A stretch of DNA of 64,000 nucleotides from JAAGZL01 sp050291365 (GTDB taxonomy: Bacteria > Pseudomonadota > Gammaproteobacteria > Chromatiales > Chromatiaceae): assembly GCA_050291365.1 (NCBI GenBank), contig JBNKJS010000024.1:84819-148818 (forward strand), given 5' to 3'. The translations under genes were made by a program, and so were the position numbers. Below the pieces are notes generated by a model that searched no databases, had not been told where the DNA came from, and worked only from the letters and a program-made list of their open reading frames with translations. Shown one piece after another: positions 10,901 to 18,183 of this stretch; position 1 is the stretch's first letter; every line of letters begins with the position of its first letter.

Positions 10901-11455
10901 AATTTTGCTTTCTTCTAGAAAGTTGGCTGCCTGCGTGTTGGAGAAAATTTTCAGCTGATGCATATTTTGAAGTATTTGACCAACAAGTTTTGCTCCTCTT
11001 CCCTTTATCGCAGCAATCAGCTCGGAGTGTTTATGGGTTCTGGCAAGTTTAATCTCCTCCTCGCGCAGGGGTTTCCAGTTACGTAATAGTTCTATCGTTG
11101 CATTAACCAGTGCCTGGCTTCCCATGAACCGCTCTTTGATGAGGGAGAAGCTAAGGAATATCTCTTGTTCAAGCTCGTCAATCTCAGTTAGCGATTGCTC
11201 CATTATTGCCATATCCTGATCGCGATTATTATCCGTCAGTCCTATGGTTACCATCCTATTTCTGATTTTTCCGATATTGATCTTTACATCACGCACTGCG
11301 TTGCTGACGGCCAGCGGGTGGCTGTACATATTGGATGTGAGGTCTGATAGTTTGCTCAGGCTTTGGATCGCAACAATACCCATGGTCAGGGTGATAAGAA
11401 GCAGGATGCCGAAGCTACTCCAGAGGCGAGTGCCAATTTTGATATTTCTAAGCAT
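7997..11455 (-). CDS. Hybrid sensor histidine kinase with three receiver domains
   Basis: The N-terminus has two membrane segments (about 10-30 and 180-205) flanking a periplasmic four-helix region of the 4HB_MCP type. Then come HAMP (about 205-260), GAF (about 290-440), a coiled coil (about 440-490) and HisKA with MSHELRTPLN, whose phospho-acceptor is His507. HATPase_c follows, with DTGIGI and GTGLGLSIS. Three receiver domains have Asp at about 814, 936 and 1083 in LDLMLPD, LDLGLPD and MDMMMPG. The start at 11455 is preferred because AAGGA lies eight bases upstream; an alternative ATG at 11476 has its AGGA too close. It heads the operon with cheR and the receiver-GGDEF-EAL gene. Several receivers on one kinase imply a branched phosphorelay. 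No ligand can be inferred. Confidence 0.92.
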   Translation of the reverse strand: MLRNIKIGTRLWSSFGILLLITLTMGIVAIQSLSKLSDLTSNMYSHPLAVSNAVRDVKINIGKIRNRMVTIGLTDNNRDQDMAIMEQSLTEIDELEQEIFLSFSLIKERFMGSQALVNATIELLRNWKPLREEEIKLARTHKHSELIAAIKGRGAKLVGQILQNMHQLKIFSNTQAANFLEESKIQRNQTITFMITLLGLLILCGSSIAFYITRGITTPLRRIQETTEAIAGGELDTNVGLSSRDEIGQLAKAVTHMQTSLRETYQQNMRANWHKDSLAKLNDLVTGNPTMERLTSDIITGLCRLLDAKLGTIYILDRDIEPPVLNFKAGFGYSADSTIQSQFRIGEGLIGQTAEEQQPILLNDPPTDYVKIHSSLGDSPPNQLALFPCYHKETLMAVIELGLLRSLTELELAFLAEALHAIGVAIEAAENREELRVTLETAQTLTEEAQAQQEEMEILNKELEEQNDLLNKEKNKVEQTQAELKAQAESLALASRYKSEFLSNMSHELRTPLNSLLLLSRGLADNKDNSLREDQVQSAQIIYQSGHDLLDLINEILDLSKIEAGRMEVNIGTTRIEDLAESIQIGFKHMADEKGLSLEIEIDNSAPESIHTDRKRLEQIIKNLLSNAIKFTDEGGVKIAFTAPSDDEPYALAMNVTDTGIGITEDQQQRVFEAFKQADGSNSRKFGGTGLGLSISRELASMLGGEIRLQSEPDKGSTFTVLLPLQAPSRKNDDPPHPQLQLKEATPDPVDIADDRKKIKKGDRTLLIVEDDLPFLNILMQESHKHKFKCLASTTGDAALKLAAKYRPNAIILDLMLPDMSGWQVLEQLKQNMETRHIPVHISSVLDPDYSAMRNGVVGYLQKPATQENLKNVLERLDRMVDSKTRNLLVVEDDHASRHAISRLIENGVVNIDGVETGAEALQAIREKQYDCVILDLGLPDMDGYELLKQMTIDKNIDNPPVVIYTGRELSHDEELKLRDYSDSIIIKDARSEERLLDEVSLFLHQIISDLPDHKRERIEHLYDTDKLLKDKKILVVDDDMRTLFAVTRVLTEHGMEVIKADGGERALELLAATPDIDLILMDMMMPGLDGYQTMERVRSQEQFKSIPIIALTAKAMPEDRQQCLDAGANDYMSKPIDPISLISLLRVWLYR

Positions 11456-11717
11456 GGTTCTTTCCTTAGACTGCATGTTCCTATGACGAAATTGTAGACT
11501 ATGCTGCAGCGCTAATGGTGGGATTTTTTTGAATTAGATTAAGCCCATTCTTAATTTCACTGTCATCCAGTTGCAACGTACAGAAGTATGAGTAACCAGA
11601 AAAGAATACAATGGGTAGCAAAATAAGAAGGCGCCAAGTAAAGGAATTGATTGTAAGATACGCAGCTCATTGTGGTCCTATTGAAGAATCCGGAGTCGAA
11701 TTTACACGAACCAAACC

Positions 11718-12410
11718 ATGCACGAACTCCCCATCCTCTATCAAGATGACAACTACATCGCCATCCATAAACCCCTTGGTCTGCTGGTCCACCGTACCCG
11801 CATCTCTGAGGACAAGCGTTTTGTATTGCAGATGTTGCGCAACCAGATCGGTCAATGGGTCTACCCCGTTCACCGCCTGGACCGCCCCACATCCGGGGTG
11901 CTGATCTTCGGTCTAAATTCAGATGCCGCACGTCTGCTAGCTCAAGAGTTTGAACAGCGACAGGTTGAGAAGCGCTATCTGGCCGTAGTGCGTGGCTACA
12001 CAGAGGAGGGCGGGGTAATCGACTACCAGCTGCAAGAAGAGACATGGACTGAACGACAACCAGCAGTTACAGCATATCGCAAACTGGCTCAGGTGGAACT
12101 GCCCCATCCGGTGGGGCGCTACCAGACCGCCCGCTACTCCCTGCTAGAGGTCCGGCCCCAAACTGGCCGTATGCATCAGATACGCAAACACATGAAACAC
12201 ATCTTTCACCCCATAGTCGGAGACACCACCCATGGGGATGGCAAACAGAACAAACTATTCCTAGAACTGTTCGATGTTAGACGTTTGTTGCTGGTGGCAA
12301 CAGAGCTTGAATTCCAGCATCCATACACATCAGAAAAGCTGACCATCAAAACAGTCCCAGAACCGGAACTGCTGGATCTGTTTGAGAAGCTTGGCTGGGT
12401 GTATGATTGA
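11718..12410 (+). CDS. truC: tRNA pseudouridine(65) synthase TruC
   Basis: The 230-residue protein is a RluA-family pseudouridine synthase with the catalytic motif HRLDRPTSG (Asp55) and the closing region QTGRMHQIRKHMKH. The N-terminal LPILYQDDNYIAIHKP, the early position of the catalytic Asp and the lack of an S4 domain fit TruC, which modifies U65 in the acceptor/T-arm region of some tRNAs, rather than the longer RluA, RluC or RluD. The gene stands alone, is divergent from the hybrid kinase across about 260 bases, and converges with the VPLPA-CTERM gene. Confidence 0.9.
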   Translation: MHELPILYQDDNYIAIHKPLGLLVHRTRISEDKRFVLQMLRNQIGQWVYPVHRLDRPTSGVLIFGLNSDAARLLAQEFEQRQVEKRYLAVVRGYTEEGGVIDYQLQEETWTERQPAVTAYRKLAQVELPHPVGRYQTARYSLLEVRPQTGRMHQIRKHMKHIFHPIVGDTTHGDGKQNKLFLELFDVRRLLLVATELEFQHPYTSEKLTIKTVPEPELLDLFEKLGWVYD

Positions 12411-12477
12411 GTGAGCCTGATTCAAGGGAGCAATATTCTTTAACTATTAGAAATAACTGATCTCTGCCCCTGTTTTT

Positions 12478-12570
12478 TACAGACCCAGGGTCGTGTGTGG
12501 CGGTCATGGAATGTCAGCTCTCTCCCATCAGGGGGACGTATCTGCTGAAAGCAGAAACCAATCCCTATGA
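12478..12570 (+). pseudogene. Possible relic of a transposase 3' end (TnpB-like tail)
   Basis: Between truC and the VPLPA-CTERM gene an open frame with no start codon reads VVCGGHGMSALSHQGDVSAE and ends RNQSL before TGA at 12568-12570. The composition and the Cys-Gly-Gly start resemble the variable C-terminal tails of IS200/IS605-family TnpB proteins. A perfect 8-bp hairpin follows directly at 12577-12596, as the right ends of such elements often do. No other part of a transposase is present, so at best this is a remnant. It may equally be chance coding in a terminator region. Confidence 0.22.
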
Positions 12571-12576
12571 AAGAAT

Positions 12577-12600
12577 GCGGCTCCAAAAGGAGCCGCCTTT
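12577..12600. terminator. Hairpin between convergent genes, probable two-way terminator
   Basis: GCGGCTCC, loop AAAA, then GGAGCCGC form a perfect 8-bp stem followed by CTTT on the plus strand. It lies between the ends of truC (plus) and the VPLPA-CTERM gene (minus, stop at 12608), so it could stop transcription from both sides. The T-tracts are short, so the call rests mainly on the stem and position. Confidence 0.5.
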
Positions 12601-12607
12601 AGATTAT

Positions 12608-13282
12608 CTAAACAAGTTTCTTGCGTCTGCTTAATCCCAACAAACCAAGCAGACCGGAGCCGAAGAGCCAAACAGCGGCTGGGAGCGGGACAGCTCTTAT
12701 CTGGAAACCAGTTACGGCGCCGTCAAAGTTGCTGAGCCTAATACCGTATACGCCCATACCTAGGTCGAAGGGGACCAAGCCAGTATAAAGGGCATAATCC
12801 TGGCCGATAACTCCTGGCATGGCATAGGTTGGTGGCCCTGCAGTGGTCCAAAAATCCCAACTCGAGCTCACGGCATCTGTCACTCTGCCGCCTGCATTCA
12901 TCATGGCATAGATTGACAGATCATATGTAAGGTTGGGGTTAAGGCCAGTGATATCAAAACCACTACCCCATGTTCCAGAGTCCTGTAATGAGTTTGTTGC
13001 TGCTGGATCTATTGCGGGGCCGAAATTGGTGCCAGTCCAGATGACGCCAACCCCCGTGGGATTTCCAAACTCATCCAGCAAACCAGTGGTATTTACATAA
13101 TCAGGGACCGAGTTCCAGACAGTTCCTCCCGGAGAACTCAAGATGCCGTCATCACCGACATAGGTTGCATCAGATGGGGGATTGCCTTCGATATCTCCGT
13201 TGACGGTTAGGGCAAATGCTGCCTGGCCATAACAAACTGCCAGGATCATATATAGCAAACGGATAATGCGAGAATTTATCAT
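12608..13282 (-). CDS. Secreted protein with VPLPA/PEP-CTERM-type sorting signal
   Basis: The 224-residue protein has an N-terminal signal peptide (about 1-24, LLYMILAVCYGQAAFA) and a C-terminal tripartite sorting region. This consists of VPLPA at about 198-202, a hydrophobic helix (WLFGSGLLGLLGL) and the basic end SRRKK. Such tails are recognised by exosortases, which cut at the motif and release or attach the protein during export, often with exopolysaccharide production. The central part is Gly/Asn/Thr-rich and I do not recognise a catalytic domain. No exosortase gene is in the window. Confidence 0.8.
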   Translation of the reverse strand: MINSRIIRLLYMILAVCYGQAAFALTVNGDIEGNPPSDATYVGDDGILSSPGGTVWNSVPDYVNTTGLLDEFGNPTGVGVIWTGTNFGPAIDPAATNSLQDSGTWGSGFDITGLNPNLTYDLSIYAMMNAGGRVTDAVSSSWDFWTTAGPPTYAMPGVIGQDYALYTGLVPFDLGMGVYGIRLSNFDGAVTGFQIRAVPLPAAVWLFGSGLLGLLGLSRRKKLV

Positions 13283-13721
13283 AACGATTTCTCCATAAAT
13301 ACAATGAATAAATTCAACTCTTATGTCACTACACCAGAATTATATTCCCATCATCGGGTGCATATTGAGCGTGTCAGATTATATCAAAAAAAGTTTGCGG
13401 ATGAACCGCCTCTTTTTTCCTTTTCCTAATTCCAGCTTACTCCTTATTCAAGGGCTGGGTCTTCATATGACTGGGTTTGGTGGTAGAGATCAAGTCGTGG
13501 AATGAATCGGGGGGTAGGATCCTGATCCACATAGCGATTGTTAATGTGCATCTTTTCGCCCAGAGGAGTGGACTCCTACATCCACAACTGCGTGAAATGC
13601 CACAGATATGAGATATATGTTGTAGATCTTGATGGTTATCAATGCCTGGCGGTTTGCGCGCCACTTAAATTCCTTTATTCTTGCGATGACTTAGCGGACA
13701 TGGCTTTACTAATAATATCTA
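13283..13721. other. Intergenic region between the CTERM gene and the ABC/NosL cluster
   Basis: No convincing gene is present in these 439 bases; the short frames have no ribosome site and no recognisable product. It contains a weak GCGG/CCGC hairpin with a T-tract (about 13397-13418) and one half-REP at 13557-13581. The right part should hold the promoter of the cluster starting at 13722, but I cannot point to clear -35 and -10 boxes. Confidence 0.6.
13557..13581 (-). repeat. Single REP-like half unit
   Basis: Read on the minus strand it begins TGTAGGAG and ends CTCTGGGCG, with a TCCT loop between two arms. It is nearly the same as one half of the REP doublet inside valS (45893-45953). The arms here pair less well, with one mismatch and one G-T pair, so this may be a decaying solitary copy. 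Confidence 0.65.
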
Positions 13722-14012
13722 ATGCGCAAATCTGATTCACTGTTGATCTTTTTTTCTCTATGCCTGTTACTTTTCATGGCAACAGTGGTGGATTCCAGCC
13801 GTCGTCAGGGTGCCGCTGTAGCTCTCCTTGAGAAGCGGGCCGATATGGTTCGTGAACTCGGTCTTACTGACCTGGCCCTGTTTACCGAGGCGCGTTATAC
13901 CAGGCATATCAGTCAGTCTGATCTGCATAGCGCCTTTCAGGATCATCCCATGTCGTTTGAGCATTTTCCTAGCGGCTCTTTTTATCTACCTCCTCAGGTG
14001 TCTGCTCAATGA
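13722..14012 (+). CDS. Small membrane-anchored protein, first gene of ABC/NosL cluster
   Basis: The 96-residue protein has one hydrophobic segment (about residues 7-22) and then a polar part with several His (TRHISQ, AFQDHPMSFEHF), so most of it probably lies in the periplasm. I do not recognise the family. The stop overlaps the ATG of the permease gene by four bases (ATGA at 14009-14012), which suggests translational coupling and a shared job with the transporter. There is no strong ribosome site before the ATG. A role as a periplasmic partner of the ABC transporter is inferred from position only. Confidence 0.65.
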   Translation: MRKSDSLLIFFSLCLLLFMATVVDSSRRQGAAVALLEKRADMVRELGLTDLALFTEARYTRHISQSDLHSAFQDHPMSFEHFPSGSFYLPPQVSAQ

Positions 14013-15142
14013 TTACCTTTATCCGCAGGCAGAGATATCTGATTGATTTCACCTTGTCGTCACTGCTGCGGCGTAAGGGTAAGAATTTAGGGTTGTTGCT
14101 GGTCTATACGTTGATCGTATTTATGCTGGCGTCGGTGATGCTGTTTACCCACTCTCTGCGTAAAGAGGCTGGGATTGTGTTGCAGAGCTCGCCCGAGATC
14201 ATTCTGCAGCGCCTGGTGGCTGGACGCCATGCTCTGATACCCGAGGCCTATCTGGAGAAGATCGGAAAGGTGCGTGGCGTAAGCGAGAAAAAGGGACGTC
14301 TCTGGGGATACTCTTATGACCCAGTGGTTAAGGCCAACTACACCATGATGGTGGATGAAGAGAAAGATCTCTCTACTACAGAGGTGATCATTGGCGCAGG
14401 TGTGGCTCGGGCCAGATATGCAGGGATAGGGGACTACGTTAACTTTCGCTCCCATGACGGCAACACATTTTCGTTTCAGGTGAAGGATATTCTGGATGCC
14501 GAGTCTGAGTTGGTGAATGCGGATCTGGTGTTGATGTCTGAGAAGGCGTATCGCACCACCTTTGCTATTCCCCAGGGCCTCTATACCGATATAGTTTTGT
14601 CGGTACGCAACCCGCGGGAGGTGCGCAAGATCGCAGAGAAGCTATCGCAGAAACTTCCTGACACCAGGCCTATCCTGCGGGAGGAGATCCTGCGTACCTA
14701 TGACTCTATCTTCTCCTGGCGCCAGGGCATTGTCTTTGTATTGCTGGTAGGTGCAATCATGGCCTTTGTAATCTTCTCCTGGGATAAGGCCTCTGGTCTC
14801 AGCGCAGAGGAGAAGCGAGAGATAGGGGTTCTAAAGGCCATTGGCTGGGAGACCGGCGATGTGTTGCGCATGAAGTTCTGGGAGGGGGCGATTATCTCCC
14901 TGTCGGCATTTTTCATCGGTTACCTCGGGGCCTATCTGCATGTGTATTATGGAGCGGCCTCCCTGTTCGAACCGGTGCTTAAGGGTTGGGCCGTGATATA
15001 TCCCAGCTTTACACCTATCCCATTTGTGGACGGCCTGCAGGTGGCAACGCTGCTGTTTTTTACGGTCTTTCCCTACATAGTGGCTACCATCATCCCGATC
15101 TGGCAGGTATCTATCACCGATCCTGATGCGGTGATGCGATGA
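14009..15142 (+). CDS. ABC transporter permease, FtsX/MacB-LolC type
   Basis: The 377-residue protein has the FtsX-family topology: one N-terminal membrane helix (about 28-46), a long periplasmic domain (about 50-230), and three C-terminal helices (about 237-255, 292-312 and 347-367). The cytosolic loop after helix 2 (SAEEKREIGVLKAIGW) is the typical coupling segment of this family. Members transmit ATPase movement to the periplasm (mechanotransmission) rather than carrying solutes through a pore. The start and stop overlap both neighbours by four bases. With two NosL-family genes downstream, a role in metal-centre maturation is more likely than lipoprotein sorting, but this is inference. Confidence 0.88.
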   Translation: MITFIRRQRYLIDFTLSSLLRRKGKNLGLLLVYTLIVFMLASVMLFTHSLRKEAGIVLQSSPEIILQRLVAGRHALIPEAYLEKIGKVRGVSEKKGRLWGYSYDPVVKANYTMMVDEEKDLSTTEVIIGAGVARARYAGIGDYVNFRSHDGNTFSFQVKDILDAESELVNADLVLMSEKAYRTTFAIPQGLYTDIVLSVRNPREVRKIAEKLSQKLPDTRPILREEILRTYDSIFSWRQGIVFVLLVGAIMAFVIFSWDKASGLSAEEKREIGVLKAIGWETGDVLRMKFWEGAIISLSAFFIGYLGAYLHVYYGAASLFEPVLKGWAVIYPSFTPIPFVDGLQVATLLFFTVFPYIVATIIPIWQVSITDPDAVMR

Positions 15143-15816
15143 AGCTGGAACTAACCGATATCAAGAAGGTGTTTAACCAGGGGCGGCCCAATGAGTTCTG
15201 GGCGATCAATGGTGTATCCCTTGAAGTTGAGCCAAATCGTGTGACCTGTTTAAAGGGCGCCAGTGGTTCTGGTAAGACTACGCTGTTGTCCATGATAGGT
15301 TGTCTGGCACGCCCTACATCAGGACGTATTACTCTAAACGGTGATCTGCTCTCTGCTCTGCCGGAACGTTTTCTTACCGATATTCGTCGCAAGAGGTTTG
15401 GTTTTATCTTTCAGCAGTTTAATCTGATTCAGGGTTTGTCGGTGCTGGAGAATGTAATGTTGCCAGCCTATCCCCTGGGTCTGGAACGTCATGACCTTAT
15501 AGAAAAGAGCGATCATCTGCTGCGCAATTTTGGGTTAGTGGCCAAGGCGCAAAATCAGGTGCAGTGGTTGTCGGGGGGAGAGAAACAGCGGGTGGCCATC
15601 TGCCGCGCTTTGATCAATGACCCTGATGTGCTGATTGCAGATGAACCCACGGCCAATCTGGACACTAAGCTCTCGCGCGAGTTTATGCAGCTGATCGGTG
15701 AGTTACAGCAGATCGGCAAGACCGTACTGATCGCCAGCCATGACCCGGTGGTATTCGAATCAGAGGTGATCGGCAGCGTGGTGGAGATGTGTGATGGCAG
15801 GGTAGTGGGGGAGTAA
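15139..15816 (+). CDS. ABC transporter ATP-binding protein, LolD/MacB type
   Basis: The 225-residue ATPase has Walker A GASGSGKTT at about 40-48, Q-loop FQQFNL at about 91, signature LSGGEKQR at about 144-151, Walker B VLIADEP at about 164-170 and a switch His in ASHDP. Length and motifs fit the LolD/MacB/FtsE group that works with FtsX-like permeases. The ATG overlaps the permease stop by four bases, so the two form one transporter. Confidence 0.93.
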   Translation: MKLELTDIKKVFNQGRPNEFWAINGVSLEVEPNRVTCLKGASGSGKTTLLSMIGCLARPTSGRITLNGDLLSALPERFLTDIRRKRFGFIFQQFNLIQGLSVLENVMLPAYPLGLERHDLIEKSDHLLRNFGLVAKAQNQVQWLSGGEKQRVAICRALINDPDVLIADEPTANLDTKLSREFMQLIGELQQIGKTVLIASHDPVVFESEVIGSVVEMCDGRVVGE

Positions 15817-15819
15817 CTG

Positions 15820-16827
15820 GTGTTGTTTAGTCCAGCAATCATGGCCCTCATCCTGGTATCGGTAGTGGTAAGTATGATGCTGCTGTTGGCCAGTGGGTTT
15901 GCCATGCAACTGCTGCGGCATTGGGATATCAATAGTGGTAGTGAGCTTCAGCTTACTCTGGAACGACGCACCTACCTTATATCTACCCTTGTTACCTGGG
16001 CCTTTGCCGCAGAGCTGGTTTCTCTGCTGCTGTTTATCTATAACTCCGAGTCCATGTCTGGCCAGTTTGTGGGGGCCATGTGTGCTACTGGGGTGTTGAA
16101 TGTAAATGTGTGGGGCTGGCCAACACTGTTTGCCAAGATCGCGGTGTTTTTCAGTGGTGCGGTCTGGCTCATCCTGAATAGGATTGATAACAGGGGTTAT
16201 GACTATCCCCTGATCAGGCTCAAGTACTGGCTGTTGCTGTTGATTGTCCCCCTGGTGTTTGCTGAGTTGGTATTTCAGTTGCGTCATTTTCTGAATATGG
16301 ATCCTGATGTGATCACCTCATGTTGTGGCGCACTGTTCTCGGCAGATGCCGAGGGTGTAGCGGGCGAGGTATCTGGCCTGGAGCCACGCAGCTCTATGTT
16401 TGCCTTATATGGAAGCGGTATCTTAGTAATAGCGACGGGTGTTTGGTATGGGTTAAAAAGAGGCGCTGGGACTCTGTTTGCCCTGTTCGCAGCAGCAGCA
16501 TTTGTAATGGCGCTGGTGGCGATTGTCTCGTTTATTTCGCTCTATGTGTATGAGCATCCCCATCACCACTGTCCGTTTTGTATTCTCAAGTCTGGCCACA
16601 ACTACATCGGCTATTTTCTATATATCCCGTTGTTTATTGGCACGGCACTGGCCTTGGGGGTTGGGGCAGTTACGCCCTGGAAGGCGGTGCCCAGTCTCTC
16701 TGCAGTGATAGATACAGAGGCAGGTCGTCTGGCCTGGTTGGCCACGATTCTGTTTGGTCTGTTCTATTTGATCGCCAGTTGGGCGGTAGTTAATTCACAT
16801 CTACGAATGCCGGAGGTATGGCAGTAG
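15820..16827 (+). CDS. Multi-pass membrane protein with CC and HHHCPFC motifs
   Basis: The protein has about 335 residues and roughly eight hydrophobic helices. The start is uncertain: GTG at 15820, TTG at 15823 or ATG at 15841, all in frame and three or more bases after the ATPase stop. Two Cys features stand out: Cys168-Cys169 in TSCCGALFS, in a soluble loop, and H248-H-H-C-P-F-C254 in HPHHHCPFCILKSGHNYIGY just before a helix. Paired Cys plus a His run suggest metal binding or thiol redox chemistry at the membrane. I do not recognise the family. Its position between the ABC transporter and the NosL-family genes links it to that system. Confidence 0.75.
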   Translation: MLFSPAIMALILVSVVVSMMLLLASGFAMQLLRHWDINSGSELQLTLERRTYLISTLVTWAFAAELVSLLLFIYNSESMSGQFVGAMCATGVLNVNVWGWPTLFAKIAVFFSGAVWLILNRIDNRGYDYPLIRLKYWLLLLIVPLVFAELVFQLRHFLNMDPDVITSCCGALFSADAEGVAGEVSGLEPRSSMFALYGSGILVIATGVWYGLKRGAGTLFALFAAAAFVMALVAIVSFISLYVYEHPHHHCPFCILKSGHNYIGYFLYIPLFIGTALALGVGAVTPWKAVPSLSAVIDTEAGRLAWLATILFGLFYLIASWAVVNSHLRMPEVWQ

Positions 16828-16913
16828 TGATTTGCTGAGTTCGTTTTGCGGTACGGATTTGGCCCTTAATAATTAGTCCGCATTTAACTTGAAAACAAAA
16901 AGGAGTGACTAAC

Positions 16914-17600
16914 ATGAGTGAAGAGAAGAAGATCGATCGTCGCGATATGATGAAGATGCTGGCCGCCCTGAGTTTTGGTGGCATGGCAACTGCGGCTAGC
17001 GCCGGCCCTGGCATTGGTGCCATGATCCCAGGTAAGGGTTGGGTTAAGGCCACTGGAGAGAAGGGAGAGCTGGATGGAACTCCTCTGCAGTTTATGCCTA
17101 AATCCGCGCCAGATGAGAACCCTCTGGAGAATGAACTGGTGAAATATCCAAAGTGCCCGTACTGCGGTATGGATCGCAAGAAGTGGCACCATAGCCGTCA
17201 TCTGGTTCAGTACGATGATAATCTGGTAGATGGCACCTGTTCCATCCACTGTCTGGCAATCAGCCTTACTTTGAATCTTGATCGTGGTCCTAAGGCGATC
17301 TACGCCGCCGATTTTGGATCACAGGACGAGATCAAGCCACTGGTAGAAGCAGACAAGGCCAGCTATCTGATTGGTGGTAAGACCAAGGGCACCATGACCA
17401 TGAAGAGCAAGATGGCTTACTCGGCAAAAGATGCGGCCAGAAGAGAGCAGGGAAAGATCGGAGGAATGATTGGCACCTTTGATGATGCCCTGCGCGAGGC
17501 TTATGTGAGCATGGCAGACGATACCGCCATGATCCGCAAGAAGCGCGCCATGAAGGTCAAGAAGATGATGGAGATGAAGATGAAGCAGCAGCAGGGTTAA
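16914..17600 (+). CDS. NosL-family protein with Tat-like signal and Met-rich tail
   Basis: The ATG at 16914 is chosen because AGGAG lies eight bases upstream; a GTG at 16905 overlaps that site. The 228-residue protein opens with DRRDMMKMLAAL and a small-residue region ending ASA, which fits a twin-arginine export signal. Then come CPYCGM (Cys81, Cys84, Met86), KKWHHSRH and GTCSIHC (Cys109, His112, Cys113), the pattern of the NosL family. The C-terminus is rich in Met and Lys (MKVKKMMEMKMKQQQ). NosL binds Cu(I) and helps assemble the copper site of N2O reductase. No nosZ is present here, so the client is unknown. Tat export would fit a protein folded with metal before export. Confidence 0.8.
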   Translation: MSEEKKIDRRDMMKMLAALSFGGMATAASAGPGIGAMIPGKGWVKATGEKGELDGTPLQFMPKSAPDENPLENELVKYPKCPYCGMDRKKWHHSRHLVQYDDNLVDGTCSIHCLAISLTLNLDRGPKAIYAADFGSQDEIKPLVEADKASYLIGGKTKGTMTMKSKMAYSAKDAARREQGKIGGMIGTFDDALREAYVSMADDTAMIRKKRAMKVKKMMEMKMKQQQG

Positions 17601-17616
17601 GCTGTCTTCGTCAACA

Positions 17617-17642
17617 GGTGCCGGGGCGGAAGTCCCGGTACC
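17617..17642 (+). other. Stem-loop between two NosL-family genes
   Basis: GGTGCCGGG and CCCGGTACC pair over nine bases with one G-T, around an 8-base loop. It is followed by AATTTGAGTCTTTT, not a clean T-tract. It may act as a weak terminator or an RNA-stabilising element that sets the ratio of the two NosL-family products. Confidence 0.4.
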
Positions 17643-17679
17643 AATTTGAGTCTTTTAACGTTTGTCGAGTGTTGTAACC

Positions 17680-18183
17680 ATGAATAGAGTAAGAATCATA
17701 AATCTATTTGCATTCATCCTAATCCTATTCGCAGCCCAATCTGTTCTTTCTGAACCGGTAGAAGTGCCCAAGCCGGCCCTAACCGATACCTGTCCTGTCT
17801 GTGGCATGTTTGTCAGCAAGTACCCAGCATGGTTGGCAACGGTTTTGTATAAGGATGGACATGCCCACCACTTTGATGGGGCCAAAGACATGTTTAAATA
17901 TCTGCTGGATATGCCTAAATGGGCTCCTGGCCACAAGGCAGATGATATCAAGACCATTGGTGTAACCGAGTACTACGGCATGCAGATGATAGATGCCAAA
18001 CAGGCATTCTATGTTATTGGTTCTGAGGTATATGGACCTATGGGGCATGAACTGGTGCCTCTGTCTAGCATGGATGAAGCAAAGGAGTTCATGAAAGATC
18101 ACAAGGGTGTGAAGGTCATGCGTTTTGATCAGGTTAAGTCGAAGCTGTTGATTAATCTGGATAATGGGGTATTTGCCGAGTGA
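17680..18183 (+). CDS. NosL-family protein, exported
   Basis: The ATG at 17680 opens a normal signal peptide (MNRVRIINLFAF, hydrophobic to about residue 24); a TTG at 17662 in the same frame is less likely. The mature part starts with DTCPVCGMFVSKYPAW, the metal-binding motif of NosL, and continues with ATVLYKDGHAHHFDGAKDM and YVIGSEVYGPMGHELVP, both typical of the family. Unlike classic NosL there is no lipobox Cys, so it should be soluble in the periplasm. With the preceding paralogue it probably handles copper for an unidentified cuproprotein, aided by the upstream transporter. Confidence 0.85.
   Translation: MNRVRIINLFAFILILFAAQSVLSEPVEVPKPALTDTCPVCGMFVSKYPAWLATVLYKDGHAHHFDGAKDMFKYLLDMPKWAPGHKADDIKTIGVTEYYGMQMIDAKQAFYVIGSEVYGPMGHELVPLSSMDEAKEFMKDHKGVKVMRFDQVKSKLLINLDNGVFAE

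Noticed and set aside
12441..12600. Riboswitch or regulatory small RNA after truC
   Set aside because: I compared it mentally with c-di-GMP, TPP and CsrA-binding RNAs and saw no conserved core; the hairpin is better explained as a terminator or element end.
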